From Pseudomonas gessardii (GTDB lineage: Bacteria > Pseudomonadota > Gammaproteobacteria > Pseudomonadales > Pseudomonadaceae): DNA of 64,000 bases. Each line of letters begins with the position of its first letter. Position 1 is the first letter of the stretch. The notes under the pieces are model-generated. The model saw only the letters and a list, made by a program, of their open reading frames with translations. It did not search any database and was not told the DNA's origin. The stretch is taken from positions 60,415 through 124,414 of the forward strand of contig NZ_MNPU01000016.1 in NCBI RefSeq assembly GCF_001983165.1, given 5' to 3'. Made by a program: the position numbers and the translations under genes. Positions 36,085-46,466 of this stretch are shown piece by piece.

Positions 36085-37716
36085 ATGCGCATTTCTACAC
36101 AGCAATATTTCGACACCAGCTCCAGCAAGTATCAGAGCAACTATTCCAGCGTGGTACAGGCCCAGCAGCAGGCCAGTTCCGGTGTGCGTGTGCAGACCGC
36201 CGCCGATGATCCTGTGGCCGCTCAGCGTTTGCTGATGCTGCAACAGCAGAAAGACATGCTGTCCCAGTACAGTGGCAACATCACCAGCCTGAAAAGCTCG
36301 CTGACCAACGAAGAAAGCATCCTGCAATCGATCAGTGCGGCGGTGCAGGCCGGCAGTCAGTTGGCGTTGCGCGCCGGTGGTGTGACCAGTGATGCCGACC
36401 GCAAGTCCATCGCGGTCGAGGTCGGCGCTCTTGAGGAGCAATTAATGGGGCTGCTCAACAGCAAGGATGCGGCAGGCAACTATTTGTTCTCCGGTTCCAA
36501 GACCCAGACGCCACCGTATTCGCGCAACAGCGATGGCACTTACAGCTACCAGGGTGACGAAAATGCCCTGAGCCTGCAGGTGTCCGAAACACTGAACGTC
36601 AGTGCCGGCGATACGGCCAAGAGCATCCTGGAAGGTGCGGTCAACACCAGCCGTACCCAGTCGACCTATATCGCGCCGACAGTTGCGCCTGTGCCGCCTG
36701 CGATTTCTCCGCCGCTGGTCGATGACAACAAGGTCGCCCTCTCGGCCGGCCTCGTGACCTCGGGCACCGATTACACCAAGCAGTTTTCCGATGGCCAGCC
36801 GTACAAGCTGACCTTCACCAGCAGCACCCAGTACGTCGTGACGGATAAAAACAACAACGACATCACCTCGGAAATTGCAGGTAACGGGACGTTCGATTCC
36901 ACCAAGGAGGGCAGCGCCAGCGTCAACCTGCGCGGGGTCAAGTTCGATATCACGGTCGACCTCACCAACACCGCCACCGGGCCTGACGCCGATGCGCTGG
37001 TCAAGGGGCGCGAGTTCAACCTGACCACCAAGCCGGACTCGTTCAATGTTGCCCGAACCGCGAGCAACACATCGACGGCGCAATTGACCAATGCCCAGGT
37101 CAGCAGTTCAGCCGACTATGCCAGCACCTTTCCGGGCAACAGCGGGATATTGATCAAGTTCGACGACACCGACCCGACGGCTTACAAGGTGTACGCCCAG
37201 CCGTATACCGCCAACAGCAAGCCGATTGTCGACAATGGTGTGATCGACAGCAGCACCACGCCGAATACGATCACCTCGGCGGGGGTCACTTTTGAACTGA
37301 GCGGCACTCCACAAGTCGGCGATCAGTTTTCGGTCGGCAATACGACCCAGAAAACCCAGAATGCCCTTGACACCCTGAGTCAGCTGCGCCAGGCCTTGGA
37401 GCAGCCGGCGGACGGTATCCCGGGCGCACGGGGCAAGCTTCAGGACGCGCTGAATGCCGCGGTCAGCAACCTTACCAACTCGCTTACCCAAGTCGACAAT
37501 GTGCGAGGCTCCATCGGTGCGCGGCAGAACGCTCTGGAAGTGCAGGAGAGCGAAAACACCAGTGTCGGTCTGGCCAACACCAGCACCATGAGCGCCCTGG
37601 CAAACATCGACATGGGCGAGGCGGCGATCAACCTGACCTTGCAGCAAACCATGCTGGAAGCCTCACAGCTGGCGTTCGTGAAAGTTTCACAGTTGAGCCT
37701 GTTCAACAAGATGTAA
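36085..37716 (+). CDS. flgL: Hook-filament junction protein FlgL (HAP3)
   Basis: The second junction protein. The 543-residue product starts MRISTQQYFDTSSSKYQSNYSSVVQAQQQASSGVRVQTAADDPVAAQRLL. It ends with a flagellin-like C-terminal helix (ANIDMGEAAINLTLQQTMLEASQLAFVKVSQLSLFNKM). It is longer than enteric FlgL (about 317 residues) because of an inserted variable domain at about 190-420. It is last in the flgF operon; a hairpin follows. Confidence 0.95.
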   Translation: MRISTQQYFDTSSSKYQSNYSSVVQAQQQASSGVRVQTAADDPVAAQRLLMLQQQKDMLSQYSGNITSLKSSLTNEESILQSISAAVQAGSQLALRAGGVTSDADRKSIAVEVGALEEQLMGLLNSKDAAGNYLFSGSKTQTPPYSRNSDGTYSYQGDENALSLQVSETLNVSAGDTAKSILEGAVNTSRTQSTYIAPTVAPVPPAISPPLVDDNKVALSAGLVTSGTDYTKQFSDGQPYKLTFTSSTQYVVTDKNNNDITSEIAGNGTFDSTKEGSASVNLRGVKFDITVDLTNTATGPDADALVKGREFNLTTKPDSFNVARTASNTSTAQLTNAQVSSSADYASTFPGNSGILIKFDDTDPTAYKVYAQPYTANSKPIVDNGVIDSSTTPNTITSAGVTFELSGTPQVGDQFSVGNTTQKTQNALDTLSQLRQALEQPADGIPGARGKLQDALNAAVSNLTNSLTQVDNVRGSIGARQNALEVQESENTSVGLANTSTMSALANIDMGEAAINLTLQQTMLEASQLAFVKVSQLSLFNKM

Positions 37717-37732
37717 GCAGCCTGGTGTCAAG

Positions 37733-37768
37733 CGGCCCATCCTGGAAACAGGCTGGGCCGTTATCGTT
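37733..37768 (+). terminator. Probable terminator of the flgF-flgL operon
   Basis: CGGCCCA-t-CCTG pairs with CAGG-c-TGGGCCG around a GAAA tetraloop (37733-37760). The T-run after it is broken (TTATCGTTT), so termination may be partial. Confidence 0.6.
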
Positions 37769-37992
37769 TCTGAGGCTTAATTGTTTGAAGGTTTTGCACA
37801 AAGCACACAAAATTAGGTGACCTGTGAGTCATAAAGCGCATCTTCACTGTATCGTGTGAAAAGGATAAGTCGTCACAGGGTCCTTGCGAGGCGGCTTTCA
37901 GCGAGATTTTTATGGGGTTACCCCCTTTATTGTCAGCGCCCCGGGCATTGTCCGCAGGGTGTTCTCCAGCTATTTAGTATTGGGAAGCCACA

Positions 37993-38922
37993 ATGATTGG
38001 CATAAAAAGCATCGCCAGTTACGTGCCGGCAGACGGGATCGATAACTACGCCCAGGGTGCCAAATTCGCCAAGGATGAAGAATTCATCATTGGCAAGATC
38101 GGTTCGGCGTTCCTGCCGCGCAAGGAAGCCGCGCAGGAAACTTCCGATTTGTGTGTCGAGGCGGTCAACGCTTTGTTTGCCAACAACCCGGACTTGAAGC
38201 GCGAATCCATCGACGCGCTGATCGTCGTCACCCAGAACGGCGATGAAGAGGGTTTGCCCCACACCGCTGCGATCGTCCAGGACAAACTGGGTCTGCCTAC
38301 CCATGTGGCGGCGTTCGATATTTCTCTGGGGTGTTCCGGTTACGTCTACGGCATCTACGCGATGAAGGGCTTCATGGAAGCCACCGGCCTGAAGAACGGT
38401 CTGCTGGTCACCGCCGACCCGTATTCAAAGATCGTCGATCCGGAAGACCGCAACACCACTATGCTGTTCGGCGACGCCGCCACAGCCACCTGGATGGGTG
38501 AGGACGCATCGTGGTTGCTGGGTAAATCCAAGTTTGGCACCGATGGTTCCGGCGCGCCGCACCTGAAGGTCAGCAACGGTGTGTTCTTTATGAACGGTCG
38601 TCAGGTGTTCAACTTCGCCTTGCTCAAGGTGCCGGCGCATTTGCACGAACTGCTCAATGAGTCGGATCTCAACGCCGACGATATCGATGCGTTTTGCATC
38701 CACCAGGGCAGTGCGGCGATTGTCGATGCCGTGGCCCGTCGTTTCGAAGACGCGCCGGTGGACAAGTTTCTCAAGGACATGGTCGAGACCGGCAACACCG
38801 TGTCGTCGAGCATTCCGTTGCTACTGGAAAAGCACGTGATGGGCACCGCCTGGACTCGTGTGGCCATCAGCGGCTTCGGTGTGGGGCTGTCTTGGGGGTC
38901 GGCGATTCTCTATCGCCCGTGA
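37993..38922 (+). CDS. FabH-like 3-oxoacyl-ACP synthase III, flagellin-modification locus
   Basis: A 309-residue thiolase-fold enzyme. The catalytic triad of ketoacyl synthase III is visible: Cys114 in DISLGCSGYVYG, His237 in CIHQGSAA and Asn268 in ETGNTVSSSIP. It sits between flgL and fliC, the site of the flagellin glycosylation island in other Pseudomonas, where a FabH-like gene helps make or modify the sugar. Housekeeping fatty-acid FabH is less likely from this place. No glycosyltransferase gene is next to it, which is unusual. A strong terminator follows. Confidence 0.88.
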   Translation: MIGIKSIASYVPADGIDNYAQGAKFAKDEEFIIGKIGSAFLPRKEAAQETSDLCVEAVNALFANNPDLKRESIDALIVVTQNGDEEGLPHTAAIVQDKLGLPTHVAAFDISLGCSGYVYGIYAMKGFMEATGLKNGLLVTADPYSKIVDPEDRNTTMLFGDAATATWMGEDASWLLGKSKFGTDGSGAPHLKVSNGVFFMNGRQVFNFALLKVPAHLHELLNESDLNADDIDAFCIHQGSAAIVDAVARRFEDAPVDKFLKDMVETGNTVSSSIPLLLEKHVMGTAWTRVAISGFGVGLSWGSAILYRP

Positions 38923-38942
38923 CGCTTCGATAGCCAGCAAAA

Positions 38943-38980
38943 CAAAACGCCGATGATCGAACGATCACCGGCGTTTTGCA
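38943..38980 (+). terminator. Terminator after the FabH-like gene
   Basis: CAAAACGCCG (38943-38952) pairs with CGGCGTTTTG (38969-38978), with an inner TGATCG/CGATCA stem. The A/T flanks make it usable on both strands. Confidence 0.8.
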
Positions 38981-39122
38981 TTGTGGAGAGCGTGCTTGCC
39001 CTCGCGTTGGACTGCGCGGCGACCTTCTGCCTCTCTCCCCAAAAAAACAAGCCTTTACGGTGCCGCAAACCCTTGAAATCCAAGGGGTGGCACGGCGCCA
39101 TTAAAAAAATCAAAAAAAATCC

Positions 39123-39149
39123 TCAAGCAACCGGCGACCACGACGATAA
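39123..39149 (+). promoter_or_regulatory. Sigma-28 (FliA) promoter of fliC
   Basis: TCAAGCAA (39123-39130), an 11-base spacer and GACGATAA (39142-39149) match TAAAGTTT-N11-GCCGATAA. An A-rich tract just upstream (39099-39118) could act as an UP-like element. The leader to the fliC ATG is about 70 bases. Confidence 0.82.
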
Positions 39150-39228
39150 CTATTACGTAGGTTCTCAGGCCACACCCGGCGGTTGCCAGGGCCGGAAGCC
39201 GCAGTATCCATCCAACGAGGATTTCGTC

Positions 39229-40704
39229 ATGGCTTTAACAGTAAACACCAACATTGCTTCGATCACTACTCAGGGCAACCTGAACAAAGCCGGCGGCGCC
39301 CTGGCAACTTCCATGCAGCGCCTGTCTTCCGGCCTGCGTATCAACAGCGCTAAAGACGACGCTGCTGGCCTGCAGATCGCCAACCGCCTGACCAGCCAAA
39401 TCAACGGCCTGGGCCAAGCAGTCAAGAACGTGAACGACGGTATCTCCATCGCTCAGACCGCTGAAGGCGCGATGCAGGCTTCGACCGACATCCTGCAAAA
39501 AATGCGTACCCTGGCTCTGTCTTCCGCTACTGGCTCCCTCAGCGCTGACGACCGTAAGTCGAACAACGACGAATACCAGGCTCTGACTTCGGAACTGACC
39601 CGTATCTCCAACACCACCACCTTCGGTGGCCAGAAGTTGCTGGACGGTTCGTACGGTACCAAAGCTATCCAGGTTGGCGCCAACGCCAACGAAACCATCA
39701 ACCTGAGCCTGGAAAACGTTGCTGCCAACAAAATTGGTTCGCAGCAGGTTAAAAGTACTGACGTTGCTATCACCGAGAAAGGTTTGGCTGCAGGCGACAT
39801 TACTGTAACAGGTAACGGCCAGACCAAAACCGTAAGCTACCTTGAAGGCGCTTCTGCAAAAAGCATCGCTGCCCAGCTCAATGGTTCGATCGGTGGCCTG
39901 ACTGCAAGCGCCAGCACCGAAGTCAAACTGAAGGTTGATACCACTAAGACCACTGGTGCTACACCTCCTGCTTCTGCCAACTTCAAGCTCACCGTTGGTG
40001 ATGGCAAAGAAGTAAGCTTCATCGGTGTTACTAATAACGCCGGCCTGGCTGACCAGCTGAAATCCAACTCCGCTAAACTGGGTATCAGCGTCAACTACGA
40101 TGAAGTTAACGACACCCTGGAAATCAAGTCCGACTCTGGCGAGAACCTGGTATTTGGTGCTGGTACCGGCGCTGACGCTGTTTCGGTTAACGCCAAAAAC
40201 GGCAAGGGCGAGTACACATTCGATGCCGCTACTCCACCTGCTGAGAAGTTCACCGATCTGTCTACTACCGTAGCATCTACCGTTACCGGTCAAGTATCGC
40301 TTGATTCGGCTAAAGGCTACTCCCTGGCTGCCGGTACTGCTGATGGTGTAACTGGTCTGTTCGGTAAAGCCAGCGTTGTGGCAGAGAAGACCAACATCTC
40401 TGACACCACCGTGACCGACGCCTCTTCTGCCCAGAACGCCCTGGCTGTAATCGACAAGGCTATCGGCACCATCGACAGCGTTCGTTCGGGCCTGGGTGCT
40501 ACCCAGAACCGTCTGACTACCACTGCAGACAACCTGCAGAACATTCAGAAGAACTCCACCGCTGCACGTTCCATCGTTCAGGACGTCGACTTCGCTTCCG
40601 AAACCGCCGAACTGACCAAGCAACAAACCCTGCAGTCGGCTTCCACTGCGATCCTGTCGCAGGCTAACCAACTGCCATCCGCTGTACTGAAACTGCTTCA
40701 GTAA
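39229..40704 (+). CDS. fliC: Flagellin FliC
   Basis: The filament subunit, exported through the flagellar type III system. The 491-residue product starts [21 protein letters not shown]. The conserved N-terminal D0/D1 region contains the flg22-like immune epitope ([20 protein letters not shown], about residues 29-48). The C-terminal D1/D0 region ends [15 protein letters not shown]. Residues about 170-400 are the variable surface domain. More GCT, GTA and CTG-biased codons than the neighbours fit very high expression. ATG 39229 follows the sigma-28 promoter; a strong terminator follows. Confidence 0.98.
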   Translation: MALTVNTNIASITTQGNLNKAGGALATSMQRLSSGLRINSAKDDAAGLQIANRLTSQINGLGQAVKNVNDGISIAQTAEGAMQASTDILQKMRTLALSSATGSLSADDRKSNNDEYQALTSELTRISNTTTFGGQKLLDGSYGTKAIQVGANANETINLSLENVAANKIGSQQVKSTDVAITEKGLAAGDITVTGNGQTKTVSYLEGASAKSIAAQLNGSIGGLTASASTEVKLKVDTTKTTGATPPASANFKLTVGDGKEVSFIGVTNNAGLADQLKSNSAKLGISVNYDEVNDTLEIKSDSGENLVFGAGTGADAVSVNAKNGKGEYTFDAATPPAEKFTDLSTTVASTVTGQVSLDSAKGYSLAAGTADGVTGLFGKASVVAEKTNISDTTVTDASSAQNALAVIDKAIGTIDSVRSGLGATQNRLTTTADNLQNIQKNSTAARSIVQDVDFASETAELTKQQTLQSASTAILSQANQLPSAVLKLLQ

Positions 40705-40722
40705 TCAGCGCGCTTGGTAACT

Positions 40723-40757
40723 AACGGAAGGGCGCGTTTACGTGCCCTTCCGTTTTT
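40723..40757 (+). terminator. Strong intrinsic terminator between fliC and flaG
   Basis: AACGGAAGGGC (40723-40733) pairs with GCCCTTCCGTT (40744-40754), the stem continuing inward to a TTTA loop, and TTTTT follows. It ends 20 bases before the flaG start. Confidence 0.9.
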
Positions 40758-40777
40758 CGGTTTCGAGGAGATTGGAC

Positions 40778-41128
40778 ATGGACCTGAGTGTAAAGCTGAA
40801 CCAGTCTTATCCGCCGGTTGCACCTCAAAGCGCACCTGCTCAAGTGGCGACCGACAAAAGCGCCACCAAAGTCCAGGAAACCCCGGCCATAGGCAAGCAG
40901 CCTGAGCGTGCGGACCTGGAAAAAGCGGTAACCGATATTCGCGAATTCGTACAAGCTGCCCAGCGCAGCCTGGATTTTTCCATTGATGACTCCACCCATC
41001 GCGTGGTGGTCAAGGTCATCAATACCGACAATGGTGAAGTGATTCGCCAGATTCCGTCGGAAACGGCATTGAAACTGGCTCAGAGCCTATCCAGCGCAAG
41101 TCACGTATTGTTTGACGACAAGGCCTGA
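40778..41128 (+). CDS. flaG: FlaG family flagellar protein
   Basis: FlaG affects filament length; it is small and found next to flagellin genes. The 116-residue product has a variable Pro/Ala-rich N-terminus and the family core DLEKAVTDIREFVQAAQRSLDFSIDDSTHRVVVKVINTDNGEVIRQIPSETALKLAQSL. GAGGAG upstream selects ATG 40778; a start further upstream would lie inside the fliC terminator. It is probably expressed by read-through from fliC. Confidence 0.93.
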   Translation: MDLSVKLNQSYPPVAPQSAPAQVATDKSATKVQETPAIGKQPERADLEKAVTDIREFVQAAQRSLDFSIDDSTHRVVVKVINTDNGEVIRQIPSETALKLAQSLSSASHVLFDDKA

Positions 41129-41130
41129 GC

Positions 41131-41146
41131 TGGCATGAAACTTGTT
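41131..41146 (+). promoter_or_regulatory. Weak sigma-54-like site before fliD
   Basis: TGGCATGAAACTTGTT has the -24 GG and the correct spacing, but GT instead of GC at -12. It lies 60-75 bases before fliD. It is either a weak promoter or a chance match. Confidence 0.35.
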
Positions 41147-41205
41147 GCTGTCATGACTTGAAGCGTAACCAGTCAAGATAACGGCAGCCACCGAACAGGA
41201 GATAG

Positions 41206-42612
41206 ATGATGGCGGGTTCAACGGTAAGTGGTATCGGTTCAAACATCGATACGCAATCGATCGTGACATCCTTGGTCAACGCCGAGAAGGTGCCCAAGCA
41301 AACGCAGATCAATACCGCGTCCCAGAAGGCGACCACCACGCTGTCTTCGATCGGCAAGATTCAGGCGGCGCTGGATGCCTTTCGCGGCGCGCTGGACAGT
41401 ATGTCCGCAGGCAGCAGTTTCACCGGTCTCACCGGTTCGTCTTCGGATGAAAAAGTCGCCACCATGACCGCCAGTAACACGGCTTCCAATGGCAGCTTCC
41501 GTCTGGTGGTCAACCAATTGGCCCAACCGTCGAAGTTGTCGAGCGCAACGTTCGCGGGTGGCACGTCGACCGTGGTGAATACCACGGACAAGCCCACCAC
41601 GCTGACCATCAGTCAGTCCGGCAAGAACTACGATGTAAGCATTCCTTCCGGCGCGACGCTGCAGCAGGTGCGTGATTCGATCAACACGCAGTTTTCAACC
41701 TCCGGGCTCAGCGCCAACATCCTGACCGACTCCAATGGCTCGCGTTTGATTCTGACGTCCACCACGATGGGCGTAGGCTCCGACTTGACGCTATCGGGTA
41801 CGTCCGGGCTGGATGTCGGCGCCACGGTGGTCGACACGCCTCAGGATGCGAAATACAGCATCGACGGTATTGCTGCGGTCTCCAAGTCCAACACGATTAC
41901 CGGCGCCCTCAGTGGTGTAGATATCAAGCTGGTATCGGTCTCGGCGCTCAAGACGGCTGGCGATACCAGCACCAACCCCGAGAGAAGCGCCACGCTCATT
42001 ACGGTCAGTACCAACAACACCGCGCTCAAGTCGGGCGTGAAGGGGTTTGTCGACACCTACAACGCCTTGATCACTGCGATGAACGCCGAGACAAAGGTAA
42101 CGACCAACGCTGACGGCTCCATCACTGCGGCGGCACTGACCAGTGACTCGACTATGCGTTCGCTGCAAAGCGCGATCCGTAATGAGTTCAACGCCCTGTC
42201 GGGTACCGGCACATTCAAGTCCCTTGCTCAGTTTGGTGTCACCACCGACTCCTCCACCGGTCTGCTGTCGATCAATGACAAGAAGTGGGATGCCGCGGTC
42301 AAAACCAACTCGGCCGATATCAACAGCATGTTTACCGGTGACAAGGGCATATTGGCGCGCATGAAAAACGCCACTGATGATTACGCCAAGGCGAGCACCG
42401 GTATTCTGGCGACGCGTTCCACCACGCTGTCCGACACGTTGAAGGACCTGACCAAGCAACAGTCTTCCCTGGATGAGCGCATGACTCTGCTCACCAATAG
42501 CCTGTCGGCCAAATACAACGCCATGGATACTCTGGTCGCTCAATTGCGCCAGCAAAGCACCAGTGTCATGACCACGCTCAATGCGTTGAACAACGTCAAG
42601 TCCGATAGTTGA
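41206..42612 (+). CDS. fliD: Flagellar filament cap protein FliD (HAP2)
   Basis: The cap that folds flagellin at the filament tip; in P. aeruginosa it also binds mucin. The 468-residue product starts MMAGSTVSGIGSNIDTQSIVTSLVNAEKVPKQTQI and has the FliD N domain, a variable middle and the C-terminal FliD coiled coil (TSVMTTLNALNNVKSDS at the end). AGGAG upstream serves ATG 41206 or the next codon 41209. A strong terminator follows. Confidence 0.97.
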   Translation: MMAGSTVSGIGSNIDTQSIVTSLVNAEKVPKQTQINTASQKATTTLSSIGKIQAALDAFRGALDSMSAGSSFTGLTGSSSDEKVATMTASNTASNGSFRLVVNQLAQPSKLSSATFAGGTSTVVNTTDKPTTLTISQSGKNYDVSIPSGATLQQVRDSINTQFSTSGLSANILTDSNGSRLILTSTTMGVGSDLTLSGTSGLDVGATVVDTPQDAKYSIDGIAAVSKSNTITGALSGVDIKLVSVSALKTAGDTSTNPERSATLITVSTNNTALKSGVKGFVDTYNALITAMNAETKVTTNADGSITAAALTSDSTMRSLQSAIRNEFNALSGTGTFKSLAQFGVTTDSSTGLLSINDKKWDAAVKTNSADINSMFTGDKGILARMKNATDDYAKASTGILATRSTTLSDTLKDLTKQQSSLDERMTLLTNSLSAKYNAMDTLVAQLRQQSTSVMTTLNALNNVKSDS

Positions 42613-42631
42613 TCCCTATGTGATAGAAAGG

Positions 42632-42657
42632 GCCAGGCAACCTGCCTGGCTTTTTTA
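42632..42657 (+). terminator. Terminator after fliD
   Basis: GCCAGGCA (42632-42639) pairs with TGCCTGGC (42643-42650), and TTTTTT follows. Confidence 0.9.
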
Positions 42658-42675
42658 TCGCGGGATGACTGGGGC

Positions 42676-42702
42676 TAAAGCTTTTTGCGACCCAGTCGAC
42701 AT
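42676..42702 (+). promoter_or_regulatory. Candidate sigma-28 promoter of fliS
   Basis: TAAAGCTT (42676-42683), 11 bases, then GTCGACAT (42695-42702). The -35 is nearly perfect and the -10 differs in three bases from GCCGATAA. Together with the fliD terminator it suggests that fliST is a separate late unit. Confidence 0.55.
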
Positions 42703-42750
42703 ATTGGTTACTGAAATCCTTTTTGCTGTCGCCTGTCACGAGGTAGAAAC

Positions 42751-43155
42751 ATGAATCCCATGAGAGCCCTTCGCCAATATCAGAAGGTCAATTCCCATGC
42801 TCAGATCTCCGAAGCCAGCCCACATCGTCTGGTGCAGATGCTGATGGAGGGCGGGCTTGACCGTATGGCCCAAGCCAAGGGCGCACTGGCGCGTGGCGAC
42901 ATCGCCCAGAAGGGCTTGATGCTCGGCAAGGCCATCGACATCGTGATCGGCTTGCGTGACGGCCTGGATGCGCAAAAGAGCGATAACCCGGCTTATGTCC
43001 AGCAGTTGGAAAGCCTGTATGCATACATGACCAACCGTCTGATGGAAGCGAACCTGCACAACGATGCCGACATGATCGACGAAGTCGCTCGTTTGCTGAT
43101 TACCGTGAAAGAAGGCTGGGATGCTATCGCCGCGCCACAAGCTGTCACCGAATAA
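42751..43155 (+). CDS. fliS: Flagellin export chaperone FliS
   Basis: FliS binds the C-terminus of flagellin and keeps it from polymerising in the cytoplasm. The 134-residue helical protein starts MNPMRALRQYQKVNSHAQISEASPHRLVQMLMEGGLDRMAQAKGAL. It ends with the typical LITVKEGWDAI region. It follows the fliD terminator and its own candidate sigma-28 promoter. fliT follows by about 40 bases. Confidence 0.96.
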   Translation: MNPMRALRQYQKVNSHAQISEASPHRLVQMLMEGGLDRMAQAKGALARGDIAQKGLMLGKAIDIVIGLRDGLDAQKSDNPAYVQQLESLYAYMTNRLMEANLHNDADMIDEVARLLITVKEGWDAIAAPQAVTE

Positions 43156-43196
43156 GGCGCAGCAGAGAAGGGCCTGACGGCCTTGAGGAATATGTC

Positions 43197-43493
43197 ATGA
43201 GCCATGCACTGCAACGCATTGATGAAACCCGTGAGGCGCTGATGGGCGCGTTGGCAGACCGTAACTGGGATGCCATTGGCGAACTCGATATGGGCTGTCG
43301 CGACGTGATCGAGCAGGTGCTCAATGAGGCGCCGGTGGATGAAGATGCGTTGCGTGAAAAGTTGGAGAGCCTGCTGGTGGTTTATCAGCAATTGCTCGAA
43401 GTGACGACGGGCGAGCGCCAGGCGATTTTCGAAGAGATGTCGCAGATCAACCAAGCGAAAAGTGCGTCAAAGGTTTACCATCTGTTCGGTTGA
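43197..43493 (+). CDS. fliT: FliT-like flagellar chaperone
   Basis: A 98-residue helical protein following fliS, where Pseudomonas carries a FliT-like gene (chaperone of the FliD cap). It has heptad-like helices: QRIDETREALMGALADRNWDAIGELDMGCRDVIEQVL and REKLESLLVVYQQLLEVTTGERQAIFEEM. Sequence similarity to enteric FliT is low in this group, so the name rests mainly on size, position and helix pattern. Confidence 0.8.
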   Translation: MSHALQRIDETREALMGALADRNWDAIGELDMGCRDVIEQVLNEAPVDEDALREKLESLLVVYQQLLEVTTGERQAIFEEMSQINQAKSASKVYHLFG

Positions 43494-43528
43494 ACGGGCG
43501 CAGTTAATCCGACCGGCGCGTCATATAT

Positions 43529-43557
43529 TTGACTGTGCCAGCATTTTTGACTTAACT
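43529..43557 (+). promoter_or_regulatory. Candidate sigma-70 promoter of fleQ
   Basis: TTGACT (43529-43534) and TTAACT (43552-43557) are 17 bases apart, about 105 bases before the fleQ start. No sigma-54 or sigma-28 match was seen here, as expected for the top regulator of the hierarchy. Confidence 0.45.
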
Positions 43558-43662
43558 AGTGCTGTTTTCAGATTTCAGACGTCTAGTAAGGTAAGAAGTC
43601 TTACAGGCATCTAGATAGCCCGCACTCTGGGCAGAGCGTTTTACTAGGGAAGTTGCTATTGC

Positions 43663-45138
<1,476 letters not shown>

Positions 45139-45179
45139 CGCCTGTTTTTCAACTAACTGAAAAATAAGCGTATTTTTTT

Positions 45180-45195
45180 AGGCACGGGTATTGCT
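45180..45195 (+). promoter_or_regulatory. Sigma-54 promoter of fleSR
   Basis: AGGCACGGGTATTGCT has GG and GC ten bases apart and matches TGGCACG-N4-TTGCT except at the first base. It lies about 50-65 bases before fleS. Confidence 0.8.
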
Positions 45196-45245
45196 ACAGC
45201 CCTCGCAACGTTCCGTTTAACTGACGGTCAGCCAAGCGAGAGAGC

Positions 45246-46460
45246 ATGATGCCCCACGCCGCCCAACTACCTTTGGCCCCTGAACTCCAGGGGCCTGTCC
45301 CGTCCGCCGAACAGCTCAGCCGGCATGGCCTTGAGCAGGCGTTCTCGCTGTTCAGTCAGATGTCCAGCCAGTTGACTGACTCCTACAGCCTGCTGGAAGC
45401 GCGGGTCTCCGAGCTCAAGGGCGAGTTGGCGGTGGTCAGTGCCCAGCGCATGGAAGAGCTGGCCGAGAAAGAGCGCCTGGCCAACCGTCTGCAGAACCTG
45501 CTCGATCTGTTGCCTGGCGGTGTGATCGTCATCGACGACCAGGGCCGTGTGCGCGAAGCCAACCCGGCCGCCTGCGACCTGCTCGGGCTGCCGTTGGAGG
45601 GCGAACTGTGGCGCCATGTGATCAGCCGCTGCTTCGCGCCGCGTGAAGATGACGGCCATGAAATCTCCCTCAAGGATGGGCGCCGCTTGTCCATCGCCAC
45701 TCGCTCCCTCGACGCGGAGCCCGGTCAACTGGTGCTGCTCAACGATCTGACTGAAACCCGTCACCTGCAAGACCAACTGGCGCGCCATGAGCGCTTGTCG
45801 TCGCTGGGTAGGATGGTCGCTTCTTTGGCGCATCAGATCCGCACGCCGTTGTCGGCAGCGTTGATCTACGCCAGTCATTTGACTGATGAGCAATTGCCCG
45901 CCGACACCCACCAGCGTTTTGCCGGACGCCTCAAGGAGCGCTTGCATGAGTTGGAGCACCAGGTGCGCGACATGCTGGTGTTTGCCCGCGGCGAATTGCC
46001 GCTGACCGACCGCATCACGCCGTCCGGCCTGATGCAGGCGTTGCAAGCGGCGGCCGCCACCCATGTGCAGGACGCCAATGTGCGCTGGCAGTGCGACAGC
46101 CACCAAGGCGAATTGCTGTGCAACCGCGACACCCTGGTGGGCGCGCTGCTCAACCTGATCGAAAACGCGACCCAGGCCAGCGGCCCCGGTGCGCGGCTCA
46201 AGGTGCATGTGTACGCCCGTGCGCAAACCCTGCGCCTGTGCATCAGCGACAGCGGCAGCGGTATCGAGCCGCAAGTGCTGCAGCGCCTGGGCGAACCGTT
46301 TTTCACCACCAAGACCAACGGTACGGGCCTCGGCCTGACGGTGGTCAAGGCCGTGGCGCGCGCCCATCAGGGAGAATTGCAACTGCGTTCCCGCTTGGGG
46401 CGTGGCACTTGTGCATTGATGACCTTGCCGCTGTTTTCATGCGCGGCAAGCGCGGAGTAA
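45246..46460 (+). CDS. fleS: FleS sensor histidine kinase
   Basis: The cytosolic kinase of the FleSR pair that times mid-stage flagellar genes. The 404-residue protein has no membrane span. It has an N-terminal helix, a PAS domain (about 80-170: LLDLLPGGVIVIDDQGRVREANPAACDLLG), a HisKA domain with His196 in SLAHQIRTPLSAAL, and an HATPase domain (LIENATQAS, DSGSGI, TNGTGLGLTVVK). ATG codons at 45246 and 45249 are both possible starts. It is expressed from the sigma-54 promoter upstream and followed by fleR after 6 bases. Confidence 0.95.
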   Translation: MMPHAAQLPLAPELQGPVPSAEQLSRHGLEQAFSLFSQMSSQLTDSYSLLEARVSELKGELAVVSAQRMEELAEKERLANRLQNLLDLLPGGVIVIDDQGRVREANPAACDLLGLPLEGELWRHVISRCFAPREDDGHEISLKDGRRLSIATRSLDAEPGQLVLLNDLTETRHLQDQLARHERLSSLGRMVASLAHQIRTPLSAALIYASHLTDEQLPADTHQRFAGRLKERLHELEHQVRDMLVFARGELPLTDRITPSGLMQALQAAAATHVQDANVRWQCDSHQGELLCNRDTLVGALLNLIENATQASGPGARLKVHVYARAQTLRLCISDSGSGIEPQVLQRLGEPFFTTKTNGTGLGLTVVKAVARAHQGELQLRSRLGRGTCALMTLPLFSCAASAE

Positions 46461-46466
46461 AAGGCT

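Noticed and set aside
37801..37900. A sigma-28 promoter before the FabH-like gene (TAAAGCGC region)
   Set aside because: The expected GCCGATAA-like -10 is absent at the 11-base spacing.
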